Part shown: one piece after another, positions 38,521 to 48,935 of the stretch
How the letters are laid out: each line of letters begins with the position of its first letter
Numbering within the stretch: position 1 is the stretch's first letter
NCBI GenBank assembly: GCA_903857685.1
Contig: CAIOFO010000148.1
Coordinates: 1 to 64,000, forward strand
Direction: 5' to 3'
Source: an uncultured Alphaproteobacteria bacterium
GTDB lineage: Bacteria; Pseudomonadota; Alphaproteobacteria; Micropepsales; Micropepsaceae
Length of the DNA: 64,000 bases
Program-made: the position numbers and the translations under genes
Notes under the pieces: model-generated
Told to the model about the DNA's origin: nothing
Database searches by the model: none
What the model saw: only the letters and a program-made list of their open reading frames with translations

Positions 38521-41256
38521 ATGCTTCCCGCAACCGACTCGCTTGTCGACCTGATCGCGCTGGTGCCTGCGCCGCCGGGAGCCGCGATCTGCGGCAGCGA
38601 CGGCGCTTGCAGGCGCGTTTCGCGCGAGGAAGCACGGGAGATATTCCAATCCGGCCGGGCGCTGGTGGTGCATGGCGCCTTTGTCGCCGGACGGCTGAAA
38701 ACCGCCATCACGACGCCCCTGTTCGATGTGCTGGAACTGTTCGCCTTTGTGCGGCCGGGCCAGCCCGCCGTGCCCAGCGCGCTGGGATTGGCGCGCCTGA
38801 CCGACATGGCGCTGCCCCAGACGCCGGAAGAGGCGGCGCGGATTTTGCCGCGCGTCGCCGGCATGCTGCTGGAGGAAGCAGCCGCCCTGCCGCAGGAGGC
38901 GCGCATCCGCCTGGCGCCGCTGCTGGATACGATGGGCCGGGCGGGCTGGCGCTGGGCGCCGCTGCTGCGGGCGGCCATCAAGGAACAGGTCCAGCAAGGT
39001 TCGCCCATAGCCGGACTGGAAGCCTGGCGCGGCCTGCCGCAATGGGAAGACGAAGCGCCGGTGGGAACGCCGGGCTCGCAAGCGGTCTCGGCAGACGAAG
39101 CCACCGCCCGGCTGATGCGGCTGGTGGGCGAGCCGCGCCCCGAACAGGCGGCCTATAGCGTGGCGGCGAGCTATGCCTTCGGGCCGCGCGAGGATGGCGG
39201 CGCGCCCCGCATCGCCCTGGTCGAGGCGGGCACCGGCACCGGCAAGACGCTGGGCTATCTGGCGCCCGCCAGCCTGTGGGCGGAAAAGAACGGGCCGGGG
39301 CTTTGGATATCCACCTACACCCGCAACCTGCAACGCCAGATCGTGCAGGAGATCGCCCATCTCTATCCCGATCCCGCCGAGCGCGCGGAAAAAGCCGTGG
39401 TGCGCAAGGGGCGGGAGAATTATCTCTGCCTCTTGAATTTCGAGGACGCGGCCAAGCGCACCGCCCTGGCGCCGGGACCGCGCAGCGTGGCGCTTGGCCT
39501 GATTGCGCGCTGGATCGGCTCGGGCACCGACGGCGACATTTCCGGCGCGGGCTTTCCGGCCTTTCTCGCCGCGTCCATGCCGCTGTCCGAGGTCACCGAC
39601 CGGCGCGGCGAATGCATCTATGCCGCCTGTCCGCTTTACCGCATCTGTTTCATCGAGCGGGCGATCCGCCGGGCCCGGCATGCGCCCATCGTGATCGCCA
39701 ACCATGCGCTGGTCATCGCGCAGGCGGCCTCGGACTGGCTGGCGACCGATCAAACGACAGATACGCCACCAGAACGGCGGCTGCGCTATGTCTTCGACGA
39801 AGGCCATCATTTGTTCGATGCGGCCGATGCCGGCTTTGCCGCGCTGCTGTCGGGCCGCGAGATGGCGGAGCTGCGCCGCTGGATCCGGGGGCCGGAAGGG
39901 CGCGCCCGCACCCGGATGCGCGGACTGGAGGAGCGGCTCAAGGACCTGATCGCCGATGACGAGACGGCGCGCGAGGTGCTGGACGAGGCAGTGATGGCGG
40001 CTGGCGCCCTGGCGGGCGAAGGCTGGATGTCGCGCATCGCCGGCGGCGGGCCACGCGGTCCGGGCGAGATTTTCCTGGCGGAAGTCTATCGCCATGTCCG
40101 CGCCCGCAGCGATGACCGTGATGTTTTCTATACGCTGGAAGCCGAGCCGCATCCCTTGAGCGATGACGCGGCGCGGGCTGTGACGGATCTGTCGCGGGCA
40201 CTGAAACGCATTGCGGACCCGCTGACGCGGCTTGCGAAATTGCTGCGCCAGAAAATGGACGACAAGACTGCCGAGCTTGAGCCCTATACCCGCGCCCGGC
40301 TGGAAGCGGCAGCGCGCGGCCTGGACCGCAGGGCCAAGCTGGTGCTGCCGGCCTGGCGGGGGATGCTGGAGAATCTGGAGAATGGCGAGATCATCGACGA
40401 TTTCACCGACTGGTTCGAGATCGCCATGCTGGAAGGCCGCGATTACGATGTCGGCTTCGAGCGTCACTGGATCGATCCCACCATCCCGCTGGCCAAGGAA
40501 ATACTGGAGCCGGCGCATGGCGCGCTGATCACGTCGGCGACGCTGCGCGATACCGGCGAGGAGGATATCGAAAGCCACTGGCAAAGCGCAGAAATCCGCA
40601 CAGGGGCGCTGCATCTGCCCGTGCCGCCACGCCGGGCCAGCTTCGGCTCGCCCTTCAAATATAAAAACCAGTCGCGCATCTTCATCGTCAAGGATGTGGA
40701 GCGGCGAAACCCCGAGGCCCTGGCCGCGGCGATGCGCGAATTGTTCCTGGCCAGCGGCGGCGGCGCGCTGGGCCTGTTCACCGCGGTGCGCGCCCTGCGC
40801 GATGTGGAAGCGCGCATCGCCCAGCCATTGGCGGACGCGGGCATTGCGCTTTATGCCCAGCATGTGGACCGTCTGGATACCGGCGCGCTGGTGGATCTGT
40901 TCCGCGCCGAGGAGAATGCCTGCCTGCTGGGCACCGACGCCTTGCGCGACGGCGTGGACGTTCCCGGGCGCTCGCTGCGCCTGGTGGTGTTCGACAAGGT
41001 GCCCTGGCCCAAGCCCACAATACTGCACAAGGCGCGCCGCGCCCGCTTCGGCAAAAGCTATGACGATCTGCTCACCCGCCTGCGGCTGAAACAGGCGTTC
41101 GGGCGGCTGATACGGGGACCGCAGGACAAGGGCTGCTTTGTCATCCTGGAAGGGGCGACGCCATCGCGCCTGCTCGCGGCATTCCCGGATGCCGCCCCCG
41201 TCAAACGCTGCGGTTTGGCCGAGGCAATTGGGGATATCCGGGCCTTTTTGGGGTGA
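38521..41256 (+). CDS. ATP-dependent DNA helicase, DinG/XPD family
   Basis: ALVEAGTGTGKTLGYLAPA (Walker A), YVFDEGHHLFDAAD (DEAH), C-terminal motif V/VI LRLKQAFGRLIRGPQDKG. Confidence 0.93.
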   Translation: MLPATDSLVDLIALVPAPPGAAICGSDGACRRVSREEAREIFQSGRALVVHGAFVAGRLKTAITTPLFDVLELFAFVRPGQPAVPSALGLARLTDMALPQTPEEAARILPRVAGMLLEEAAALPQEARIRLAPLLDTMGRAGWRWAPLLRAAIKEQVQQGSPIAGLEAWRGLPQWEDEAPVGTPGSQAVSADEATARLMRLVGEPRPEQAAYSVAASYAFGPREDGGAPRIALVEAGTGTGKTLGYLAPASLWAEKNGPGLWISTYTRNLQRQIVQEIAHLYPDPAERAEKAVVRKGRENYLCLLNFEDAAKRTALAPGPRSVALGLIARWIGSGTDGDISGAGFPAFLAASMPLSEVTDRRGECIYAACPLYRICFIERAIRRARHAPIVIANHALVIAQAASDWLATDQTTDTPPERRLRYVFDEGHHLFDAADAGFAALLSGREMAELRRWIRGPEGRARTRMRGLEERLKDLIADDETAREVLDEAVMAAGALAGEGWMSRIAGGGPRGPGEIFLAEVYRHVRARSDDRDVFYTLEAEPHPLSDDAARAVTDLSRALKRIADPLTRLAKLLRQKMDDKTAELEPYTRARLEAAARGLDRRAKLVLPAWRGMLENLENGEIIDDFTDWFEIAMLEGRDYDVGFERHWIDPTIPLAKEILEPAHGALITSATLRDTGEEDIESHWQSAEIRTGALHLPVPPRRASFGSPFKYKNQSRIFIVKDVERRNPEALAAAMRELFLASGGGALGLFTAVRALRDVEARIAQPLADAGIALYAQHVDRLDTGALVDLFRAEENACLLGTDALRDGVDVPGRSLRLVVFDKVPWPKPTILHKARRARFGKSYDDLLTRLRLKQAFGRLIRGPQDKGCFVILEGATPSRLLAAFPDAAPVKRCGLAEAIGDIRAFLG

Positions 41257-41305
41257 CCCCGGTTGGTCCAGCCCCTATAACGCTTAACAACAGGAAGTAC
41301 GGGCC

Positions 41306-42451
41306 ATGGGAGAATTGCGGGAAATCGTCAATCCGGAAGAAGAGGGCTATGGCCGCTTCTCGACCGGCATCCTGCCCAGCCATGTGCTGAAAAGGCTGAT
41401 CGCGGCCAAGCGCGAATTGCTGGCGGACGAGCCGATCGTCCCGGCCCAGATCCAGCCCGCCAGTGTGGACCTGCGCCTGGGGGCCGTGGCCTTCCGGGTG
41501 CGCGCCAGTTTCCTGCCCGGCAGAAACGCCACGGTGGAAGGCAAGCTGGCCCAGGTCTTCATGCACGAGATTGATCTGACCCGGGGCGCGGTGCTGGAGG
41601 CGGGCTGCGTCTATATCGTCAAGCTTCTGGAGCGGGTGGAATTCTCGGCCCGCATCGCAGGGGCCGCCAATCCCAAGAGCAGCACTGGCCGGATTGACGT
41701 CTTCACCCGCCTGATCACCGACCGGGGCGAAGCGTTCGACCGGGTGGATGCCGGGTATCACGGCCCGCTCTATGCCGAGATCAGCCCCCAGACTTTCCCC
41801 ATTTTGGTGCGCAAGGGTTCGCGCCTCAACCAGCTGCGCATCCGCCACGGCTCGCCGCAATTCAGCGACACGCAGCTGCGCCGCCTACATGCCGAAGCGC
41901 CGCTGGTGGACGGCGAACCGGACATCGATAATGGGCTGGGCTTTTCGATTGACCTGAAAGGCTCCGCCTCCGGTCATGAGGGGCGCATCGGCTGGCGCGC
42001 CAAGCGGCATACCGGCCTGATCGACGTAGACAAGCCGGGGATACTTTCGCCCCATGAATATTGGGATTCGGTGGCGGCCAATTCGGCGGGCCATCTGGTG
42101 CTGGATCCGGACGAATTCTATATCCTTGCCAGCCGCGAACGCGTCGCAATTCCGCTGGACCATGCCGCCGAGATGGTGGCCTTCAATCCGCTGGTGGGCG
42201 AATTCCGCGTCCATTATGCCGGCTTCTTCGATCCGGGTTTCGGCTATGAAGCGGGCAAGCCGCCCTCGGCCCGCGCCGTGCTGGAAGTGCGCTCGCGGGA
42301 GGTTCCCTTCATTCTGGAACATGGGCAGATCGTGGGCCGGCTGGTGTTCGAGCGGCTTACCGATCCGCCGCCGGAGGCCTATGGCGAGGGCCTGGGCTCC
42401 AATTACCAGAAGCAGGACCTCAAGCTGTCCAAGCATTTCCGGTCGCCATGA
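41306..42451 (+). CDS. dcd: 2'-deoxycytidine 5'-triphosphate deaminase (long alphaproteobacterial form)
   Basis: IVPAQIQPASVDLRLGAVAFRVRASFLPG...; 381 aa with two DCD/dUTPase-like halves. Confidence 0.9.
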   Translation: MGELREIVNPEEEGYGRFSTGILPSHVLKRLIAAKRELLADEPIVPAQIQPASVDLRLGAVAFRVRASFLPGRNATVEGKLAQVFMHEIDLTRGAVLEAGCVYIVKLLERVEFSARIAGAANPKSSTGRIDVFTRLITDRGEAFDRVDAGYHGPLYAEISPQTFPILVRKGSRLNQLRIRHGSPQFSDTQLRRLHAEAPLVDGEPDIDNGLGFSIDLKGSASGHEGRIGWRAKRHTGLIDVDKPGILSPHEYWDSVAANSAGHLVLDPDEFYILASRERVAIPLDHAAEMVAFNPLVGEFRVHYAGFFDPGFGYEAGKPPSARAVLEVRSREVPFILEHGQIVGRLVFERLTDPPPEAYGEGLGSNYQKQDLKLSKHFRSP

Positions 42452-42752
42452 GCGATTTGGGCGTACGCTAACCGCCCAACATCCCTAACGATTGTTGCCA
42501 AAAGTCCACATCCCCTTATGAAAAACGCGTGATCGCCTGCAATCCCGTTGCTTCGCCGCGCCGGTCCGGCACAGTTAGCGCGCTGCGGACGGACGGTTTG
42601 GGGAAACCCCGCAGTGTTTGGCACCGGTGCTGATTGGGGAATAAAGCGCCGGGCCGAGGGTCCATTTTGAAGGGGGCAGTCGTGAGGCGGTTACGGCGCG
42701 AAAGCTGCCGGCCGCCTCATGTTTTTCCGCCACCCTGCCAACCGGCGCCGGC

Positions 42753-43283
42753 ATGCATCTGACAACCGAAAGGCTGATCCTGCGGCCGATGCTGCAAAGC
42801 GATGCGGCGGCGCTGTTCGCCATCCTGGGCGATGCGGAGGCGATGCGCTTCTGGCAGCGGCCAGTCCTGACGCGCCTGGCGGTGGCCGAAGAGATGGTGC
42901 GCGAACAGATCGCCGCCGGGAAGCTTTGCCGCTATTGGACGGTATGGCGGCAGGGCGACGCCATCGGCAGCTGCGATCTCAGCTTCATCGAGCCTGCGAA
43001 TCACGCCCAGACCGGTTTTCTGTTTCGCCGGGACCAGTGGGGCCGGGGCTATGCCGCGGAGGCCATGAGTGCCGTCATCGGCCATGCCTTTGGCGAAATG
43101 GGGCTGGAGCTGCTGACCGCCAGCACCCATGCGCAGAATGCGCCCGCCCGCCGGGTGCTGGAGCGGTTGGGCTTCGGCCTGGAAGGGCTTGTTGCCGGTC
43201 ACCAGCCCGTACCCGGTGTGGCGATGGACTGCGCTTTTTACGCCTTGCGCCGCCAGACATCCGCCGCCCAGAAGGGCGCGTAA
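42753..43283 (+). CDS. GNAT-family N-acetyltransferase (RimJ/RimL-like)
   Basis: MHLTTERLILRPMLQSDAAALFAILGDAEAMRFW...GFLFRRDQWGRGYAAEAMSAVIGHAF...ARRVLERLGF. Confidence 0.93.
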   Translation: MHLTTERLILRPMLQSDAAALFAILGDAEAMRFWQRPVLTRLAVAEEMVREQIAAGKLCRYWTVWRQGDAIGSCDLSFIEPANHAQTGFLFRRDQWGRGYAAEAMSAVIGHAFGEMGLELLTASTHAQNAPARRVLERLGFGLEGLVAGHQPVPGVAMDCAFYALRRQTSAAQKGA

Positions 43284-43936
43284 TAAACCAGCAGCGACAG
43301 GATGCCGATCACCACCAGCTCGGGCACGTACCAGGGCCAGGGTGACAGAAAATCCAGCAGGCTGGCATTGTCGGGCTTGGCTTTGAGAAAGCCGTAATTG
43401 GTGCCGAGCGCGAAGTCCGCCGCCCCCGCCGCCATGGCATAGCCCAGTGTCGCCGCCACAACGCGCGGCAGCGAGGCCGGCACCGGCCGCATGCCGGCAA
43501 AGGTGAGGTAGAGCAGCGCCGTCATGATGCCGGCATGATTGATGAAGAAGAAAATGAATTGCGGGTCGGGGAATCCATACGCGATGTCGGGCGTGATCAG
43601 GCCCTGCAGGGTGCCGCCGAGACCCCAGAAATATCCCAGCTCATAGGCAAGCTGACCGCGCGTCAGCAGCGCCGCTATCAGCGCCACCGCCGCCCAGTCG
43701 CAAAGATTGAGCGGCAGGCCATTGCCGAGCGTGAGCCAGCCCCGGAACGCGAATAGCGCGTACCAGCACAACCAACCGCCCGCCAGGACAGCCGCCACGG
43801 CCCGGCGGATGGGCCGGTCCAGCAGCGGCGACTTTCGCGCCGACAGCACCAGCACCAGCGGCACCAGCAGCGACAGCGCCAACATCAGCAGATGGGCAGT
43901 TCCGAACAGCACAAAGATCGGACGGGGCGGCGGCAT
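43238..43936 (-). CDS. TIGR02206/YwaF-type integral membrane protein
   Basis: LPLNLCDWAAVALIAALLTRGQLAYELGYFWGLGGTLQGLITPD...FPDPQFIFFFINHAGI. Confidence 0.88.
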   Translation of the reverse strand: MPPPRPIFVLFGTAHLLMLALSLLVPLVLVLSARKSPLLDRPIRRAVAAVLAGGWLCWYALFAFRGWLTLGNGLPLNLCDWAAVALIAALLTRGQLAYELGYFWGLGGTLQGLITPDIAYGFPDPQFIFFFINHAGIMTALLYLTFAGMRPVPASLPRVVAATLGYAMAAGAADFALGTNYGFLKAKPDNASLLDFLSPWPWYVPELVVIGILSLLVYYAPFWAADVWRRKA

Positions 43937-44040
43937 TTCAGGAACTTAGCCCCTGCTCACAAAAATGTAATCCGGCTTGCGCGCCACCCAACCGCGGCCC
44001 GGACGTTCTTGGCAAAGAGCGGGCGAAATGGAGTGAAATC

Positions 44041-44313
44041 ATGACATTCAAAAAGACCTTTTTGATGGCTTCGGTTGCGGTCCTGGGACTTGCGGGATTG
44101 GCGGCCACGACGACAAGCGCCAGCGCCTATGTCGCCTGCAATCGTGACGGCGATTGCTGGCATACCGACAGCCGCGTCCGGGTGCCGGGCGTGACGTTCG
44201 ATTTTCATCCCGACGACTGGTATTTCCACCAGCATTGGGATGCGAACCGTCATTTCCGCGATTATCATGAAGGGCGCGGCTATTGGCGCGGCGGCGTCTG
44301 GGTAACGCTGTAA
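44041..44313 (+). CDS. small secreted protein, DCWHTD/HPDDWYFHQ family (paralog 1)
   Basis: Signal peptide; YVACNRDGDCWHTDSRVRVPGVTFDFHPDDWYFHQHWDANRHFRDYHEGRGYWRGGVWVTL. Confidence 0.85.
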   Translation: MTFKKTFLMASVAVLGLAGLAATTTSASAYVACNRDGDCWHTDSRVRVPGVTFDFHPDDWYFHQHWDANRHFRDYHEGRGYWRGGVWVTL

Positions 44314-44336
44314 GAGCGTTGGAACAAGACTGAAAG

Positions 44337-44363
44337 GAGCCCGGTCCGCCGGGCTCTTTTTTT
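44337..44363 (+). terminator. rho-independent terminator
   Basis: GAGCCCGGTCCGCCGGGCTCTTTTTTT. Confidence 0.88.
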
Positions 44364-44445
44364 AACCGTTCGCCCCGCCAATCGCCCCGCTTGCGAAAAC
44401 ACCGGCTTCCGAAAACACCAGCATATGATACAAGGCCCCGGGAGC

Positions 44446-44519
44446 GCGGGTGTAGTTCAATGGCAGAACGGCAGCTTCCCAAGCTGCATACGTGGGTTCG
44501 ATTCCCATCACCCGCTCCA
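44446..44519 (+). tRNA. tRNA-Gly (anticodon CCC), CCA encoded
   Basis: GCGGGTG TA GTTC AATGGCA GAAC G GCAGC TTCCCAA GCTGC ATAC GTGGG TTCGATT CCCAT CACCCGC T CCA folds as a full cloverleaf. Confidence 0.95.
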
Positions 44520-44659
44520 ATCACCGATAGCCAGTCATGTTATCGGGAGGGGTGCGCCTCGATAGTTCGTTTCCAAAACAATTTTGCGTGCGTCTAACGA
44601 TAAGAGCGCGACCCATTTTTTGGAGCCGCGCTCTTGCCTCGTTTTACCGTCCGACGAAC

Positions 44660-45262
44660 TCACATACCCTTTGGCGGGGGCGGAGGCATCTCATCCATGG
44701 ATGCAGTCTGCGGCATCATGATATGCGCGCCCGGTTGTCCCGAGTTCATCATCCAGGGAGACGAGGAATTCACGCGCGAGACGGGAAGACCCAAATCCTC
44801 GCCCTTAACATTCGGCATCAGCATGCGCCACATGACGCGGGCTTCTGCTTCGGTTTTGCCCGCGCGGCTGTAGGTCATGGTGCCCACAGGCGGACGGGAA
44901 AGCTTCCCCGAAGCGTAAGCCGCATCGGTATCCGCTGTGACGGCCTTGGCGTCTTTTCCCTGCGCTTTTTCCAGAGCCTGGAAATCAGAGGCGGCACGTG
45001 TCACATCGCCACGACAACCAATATTAAAGGCAACCGGAGTGGAATTATCGACACAGAAGATATGGTTCGTTCCCTGGCGGACGACATGCGGCAGACCTTT
45101 GCCGTCATAACTGATCACCGTGGCAGAATCGCGCAAAGCCGCCGGCAAGGGCGACGTGGCACGCTTAATATCATCCGCACCTGACACTGGCTGTGCCATG
45201 GCCATAATTGACCAGAGTGCTGACAATGTTAGTGCACCGGCGAACAATGTGGACTTCTTCAT
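44660..45262 (-). CDS. secreted hypothetical protein
   Basis: Signal peptide MKKSTLFAGALTLSALWSIMAMAQ; no recognised domain. Confidence 0.65.
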   Translation of the reverse strand: MKKSTLFAGALTLSALWSIMAMAQPVSGADDIKRATSPLPAALRDSATVISYDGKGLPHVVRQGTNHIFCVDNSTPVAFNIGCRGDVTRAASDFQALEKAQGKDAKAVTADTDAAYASGKLSRPPVGTMTYSRAGKTEAEARVMWRMLMPNVKGEDLGLPVSRVNSSSPWMMNSGQPGAHIMMPQTASMDEMPPPPPKGM

Positions 45263-45409
45263 GCATTTTCTCCTTTGTTACATGTCAAATTAAGGCAGAA
45301 CTTCCTGTCCTGTTGATCGCCGCATGAAATCCGCAAAATGCGGTCTTTCTGCAAAACGGCGGCGGAAACGGGCTGGAGGCCTGTGGTGACTGCGGACGCC
45401 TGTTCCGCT

Positions 45410-46015
45410 TTAACTTGATATCGTGAGCCCCTCGGCGGCCAATGCCGCCTGAACCTTCGGCCGCGCAAGGACACGCTTGCGAAACGCCGCCAAATTGGCG
45501 GGCAATTCCATTTTCATGAGCGTTGCCCAGTTTGTTATGACGAACAAATATGCATCCGCAACGCTAAACGTGCTGCCCAGAAGGTAATCGTGTTTGGCAA
45601 GGGCGCCATCCACATAAGCAAAGCCTTTTGCTATTTTTGTTCTTGCCCCGTCTTTCGTCTCCTCCGGGCCGCTTCCGAACAAAGGGGAAAAACTCTTGTG
45701 CAATTCGGAATTTATGAAAGTCAGCCACTCCATGAGGCGATAGCGCTCGACCGTGCCCGGAGGGGGCGCAAGATTGCTTGCCGGCATTTGGTCGGCCAAA
45801 TATTGCACGATGACCGGGCCTTCGGTGAGCAATTCGCCGTTCTTCAATATCAACGCCGGCACGTAACCCTTCGGATTGATTTTGTAATAGTCCGCGCCTG
45901 TCTCGGTCTTATGGGTGCGCAAATCGACTTTCTCAAGTTCGAGTGAAATCCCCGCTTCCTCGGCGACGATGTGCGGCGAAAGCGAACATGCGCCTGGAGC
46001 ATAATAGAGTTTCAC
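45410..46015 (-). CDS. glutathione S-transferase
   Basis: MKLYYAPGACSLSPHIVAEEAGISLELEKVDLRTHKT...INPKGYVPALILKNGELLTEGPVIVQYLAD. Confidence 0.93.
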   Translation of the reverse strand: MKLYYAPGACSLSPHIVAEEAGISLELEKVDLRTHKTETGADYYKINPKGYVPALILKNGELLTEGPVIVQYLADQMPASNLAPPPGTVERYRLMEWLTFINSELHKSFSPLFGSGPEETKDGARTKIAKGFAYVDGALAKHDYLLGSTFSVADAYLFVITNWATLMKMELPANLAAFRKRVLARPKVQAALAAEGLTISS

Positions 46016-46251
46016 AGGGCTATCCTCTTATGGATGAATATCGGCGACCATGACCAAATCACCGCAATGCGCCGCGATTCAAATCCACCGCCTAATCGAT
46101 AGTTGAGATAATATCTTTCCGCATAATATCGCGCAACCCTGAACGCCGGCTTCGCACTAAAACGGACGTAAAGACGATCAGCGAGATTGCGTCTCGACAG
46201 CACCTGATCGCCCGCCGCGAGGATTGCAAAAGTTTTTCGATTTCCCTGCCA

Positions 46252-46746
46252 TCACCCGTGTTTATCGGGGGCATGCCTTGGCTGCACTGACCAGGCCGCT
46301 GGCTCGTCGTCTTTGTCGGCCTCAGCCGCCGCCGCCGTCGCCTGCACCTTGTCGGGTGCATGATGGGCAGGCGCGTAGATCGTATAGACCTGCATTGGCG
46401 TCGCGCCGGTATTGGTGATGTTGTGCCAGGTCCCCGCCGGAACGAGGACACACCAGCCGTTTGACACGTCCTTTTCAAAAGTCAGTTTATCCTTCGCGGG
46501 GCCCATCTGCACCCGGCCGCTGCCAGCGTCGAGGCGCAGGAACTGATCGGTCTCCGGATGCGCTTCAAGGCCAATGTCGCCGCCGGCGGGAATCGACATC
46601 AGAGTCACTTGCAGATAGCGCCCGCTCCAGGCGACCGAACGGTAATTAGTGTTTTCCTTGGTCGCGCGTTCAATGTCGAACGATTGCGGCTGGGGCCCAA
46701 TATCTTTGATCCTGTCAGCAGTGTTTACCAAGGCTAATCTCCTCAA
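46252..46746 (-). CDS. cupin domain protein
   Basis: LMSIPAGGDIGLEAHPETDQFLRLDAGSGRVQMG...NGWCVLVPAGTWHNITNTGATPMQVYTIYAPAHH. Confidence 0.9.
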   Translation of the reverse strand: MRRLALVNTADRIKDIGPQPQSFDIERATKENTNYRSVAWSGRYLQVTLMSIPAGGDIGLEAHPETDQFLRLDAGSGRVQMGPAKDKLTFEKDVSNGWCVLVPAGTWHNITNTGATPMQVYTIYAPAHHAPDKVQATAAAAEADKDDEPAAWSVQPRHAPDKHG

Positions 46747-46896
46747 ATATGCGGCGATGCGCTATTTCGCTTGGGGAACGTGCCAACCGGGATTTGGATC
46801 CTCTGGATTCGGCAAATATAATTGCCAGCGCCCCCACGCCGGAATGCATAAGGCCCGCCGGTATCACCGGCAGGCCCTGCTTATTGCAAAAATCTA

Positions 46897-47073
46897 TTAT
46901 AGGGCGTTGCGGACAGCGTCTTTGGCGCCGCCGACAGCGCTTTCGACCTGACCTTTTGCCTTATCGAGCGTGCCTTCGGCCTGAAGTTTGGAATCGCCGG
47001 TGATTTTGCCGGCTTCTTCCTTTATGGAGCCTTTCGCCTGATCGGCGGCTCCATTGATGCGATCCTTGTCCAT
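46897..47073 (-). CDS. CsbD family stress protein (58 aa, not in ORF track)
   Basis: MDKDRINGAADQAKGSIKEEAGKITGDSKLQAEGTLDKAKGQVESAVGGAKDAVRNAL. Confidence 0.9.
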   Translation of the reverse strand: MDKDRINGAADQAKGSIKEEAGKITGDSKLQAEGTLDKAKGQVESAVGGAKDAVRNAL

Positions 47074-47158
47074 GAAAAGTCCTTTCTGGTGAGATCAGAA
47101 AACTCAATAGTGAGCGGTCCGTTCCCTTTGCGTCATACGTGTATGCGAATGGCATTTC

Positions 47159-48274
47159 TCACGTCGAAATTGGCGCTTTCCCGCTGAGGCGTGCGCCCCA
47201 GGCCAGAAGCGCGGGAAAGCGCCGCACGACGGCCAGCGACACTGCGCGCGTGTCATCGCGCATCGCCAGATGCGCGAACAAAGTGGCGGCGTGGATGCGC
47301 GGCGCGAAGCGGCGATGCCATTCGGCGGCATAGGCCTGTGGGCGGCCTGCGATCAGCAGCCGCGTCAGCAGGCCCGACGACTGAATCGCCATGCTGATGC
47401 CCTCGGCGATCACCGGATGCGCTTCGCCCGCGATGTTGCCGGTGAAGAAGATGCCGTCCCGGACGCGCGGACGGATGCCGGGGCGGATCGGGCCTGTGGA
47501 CAGGAAAGAATCGCTCAGCTGTGCGCCGCCCAGCGCGCGTTCAACACCGGCTGTGGCGGCGCGGATATGGGCCAACACCGCTTCGGCCGCCTTGCCGCCA
47601 TGGCGAGACCGCGCATGGGCCAGCGTATCGCGGCGGATGCAGCAGGACAGCGAGGTGCGGCCATCGTCGGTATGCACCATGCCGCCATAACCGCCGCGGA
47701 ATGCCAGCAGCGGCATCAGGCCATCGGGCAAGGCGGTATGGCGAAAATGCGCCTTGAAGGCGAAAAGGTCGGAGGGCCTCGATTCAGGCGCGGCAGCAGC
47801 GAAGACGCCCTTCCCGTTCCAGGAGCCGCAAGCGGCAATCACGATGCGGGCGGCGATTGCGATATCGTTGTCCAGCTTGCAACGATAGCCGTCCGGTGTG
47901 CGCTCAAGCGACATGAGTTCGGCGGGCTGGAACAGGCATGCCCCCGCCCGCACGGCGGCATCCCGCAGCAGCGTGTCCAGATGCTCGCGGCCCAGCGCGC
48001 GGCCCCAGACCTGTTCGCCGGGCGAAGACTGCATGGTTTGCCCGGCATAAAGGCCGATATATGTGACGGGTGGGCCAGCCGCCGCCACGAAGGCTTCTGC
48101 GACACCGCAGGCCTCCAGCACCGGCATGGTGGGAGCAGAAATAAATTCGCCGCAGACCTTGCGGCGGGGAAAATCGGTTTTCTCGACCAGCGCGACGGAC
48201 CATCCGGCCTGCGCCAACAACCGCGCGGCGGTAGAACCGGCAGGCCCCGCACCCACGATCAGCGCATCAAACAT
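47159..48274 (-). CDS. FAD-dependent oxidoreductase (geranylgeranyl-reductase-like), type III PKS cluster
   Basis: MFDALIVGAGPAGSTAARLLAQAGWSVALVEKTDFPRRKVCGEFIS...GIFFTGNIAGEAHPVIAEGISMAIQSS. Confidence 0.9.
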   Translation of the reverse strand: MFDALIVGAGPAGSTAARLLAQAGWSVALVEKTDFPRRKVCGEFISAPTMPVLEACGVAEAFVAAAGPPVTYIGLYAGQTMQSSPGEQVWGRALGREHLDTLLRDAAVRAGACLFQPAELMSLERTPDGYRCKLDNDIAIAARIVIAACGSWNGKGVFAAAAPESRPSDLFAFKAHFRHTALPDGLMPLLAFRGGYGGMVHTDDGRTSLSCCIRRDTLAHARSRHGGKAAEAVLAHIRAATAGVERALGGAQLSDSFLSTGPIRPGIRPRVRDGIFFTGNIAGEAHPVIAEGISMAIQSSGLLTRLLIAGRPQAYAAEWHRRFAPRIHAATLFAHLAMRDDTRAVSLAVVRRFPALLAWGARLSGKAPIST

Positions 48275-48935
48275 GCGCGGCGAACAGATGCGTGAAGGGA
48301 TAGGCGATATGTTCCGCTGTTTTCCATCCGGACGGCCACAAGGCCGACAGTTCATGGTTATTGAAGCCCGCCTCGACGCTGACCACCGCGTCATGGCGTG
48401 TCACGGCATTGCAGCCGAGCACACCCACCAGGCGGGACGCCAGCAGCGCGAAGCCGTTGCGGCGCGGCTCGCAGGCGACGAAGCCTCTGGCCTGCGCGGC
48501 GACTGTCCCGAGCAGGCGCGCCAGCGCAGCGTCCTCGAAATGGTGCAGGAACAGGTTGGCGATGACGATGTCTGGCGCCAGGCGCGGCAGGGTCTCGAAG
48601 ATGTCGCCGGTGAGGTTTTCGCAGGTCCAGCCCAGCTTGGCGAAACCGGCGCGGGTCTGATCGGCGACGATATTCTGCCGGTCGGCAATCACCGCGCGCA
48701 CGCCCGGCCAGCGTATTGCCAGCCGTTTTGCCACGCCCAGCAAAAAGCGGCCGTCGCCGCCGCCAAGATCGGCCAGGATGGCAGGCGGAGGAAACGCCGA
48801 CAGCGCCCGCGCCATGGCCCCATGCTGGCGCATCACCCAGTTGATCCGCACGAGATCACGGCGTGAAGCAACCGCGCCGGGATCGTCCGGCGGCAACAGG
48901 TCGAGCAACTCTGGCGTCAGCTTGCGCGGGGTCAT
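48267..48935 (-). CDS. SAM-dependent methyltransferase, type III PKS cluster
   Basis: ILADLGGGDGRFLLGVAKRLA (motif I), IVIANLFLHHFED. Confidence 0.88.
   Translation of the reverse strand: MTPRKLTPELLDLLPPDDPGAVASRRDLVRINWVMRQHGAMARALSAFPPPAILADLGGGDGRFLLGVAKRLAIRWPGVRAVIADRQNIVADQTRAGFAKLGWTCENLTGDIFETLPRLAPDIVIANLFLHHFEDAALARLLGTVAAQARGFVACEPRRNGFALLASRLVGVLGCNAVTRHDAVVSVEAGFNNHELSALWPSGWKTAEHIAYPFTHLFAAHV

Noticed and set aside
36331-41028. 1565-aa minus-strand ORF
   Set aside because: Antisense to the histidine kinase and DinG-like helicase, both with clear conserved motifs; long antisense frame is a high-GC artefact.
41306-42451. Double-length dcd as a novel fusion
   Set aside because: Long dCTP deaminase with two related halves is a standard alphaproteobacterial form.
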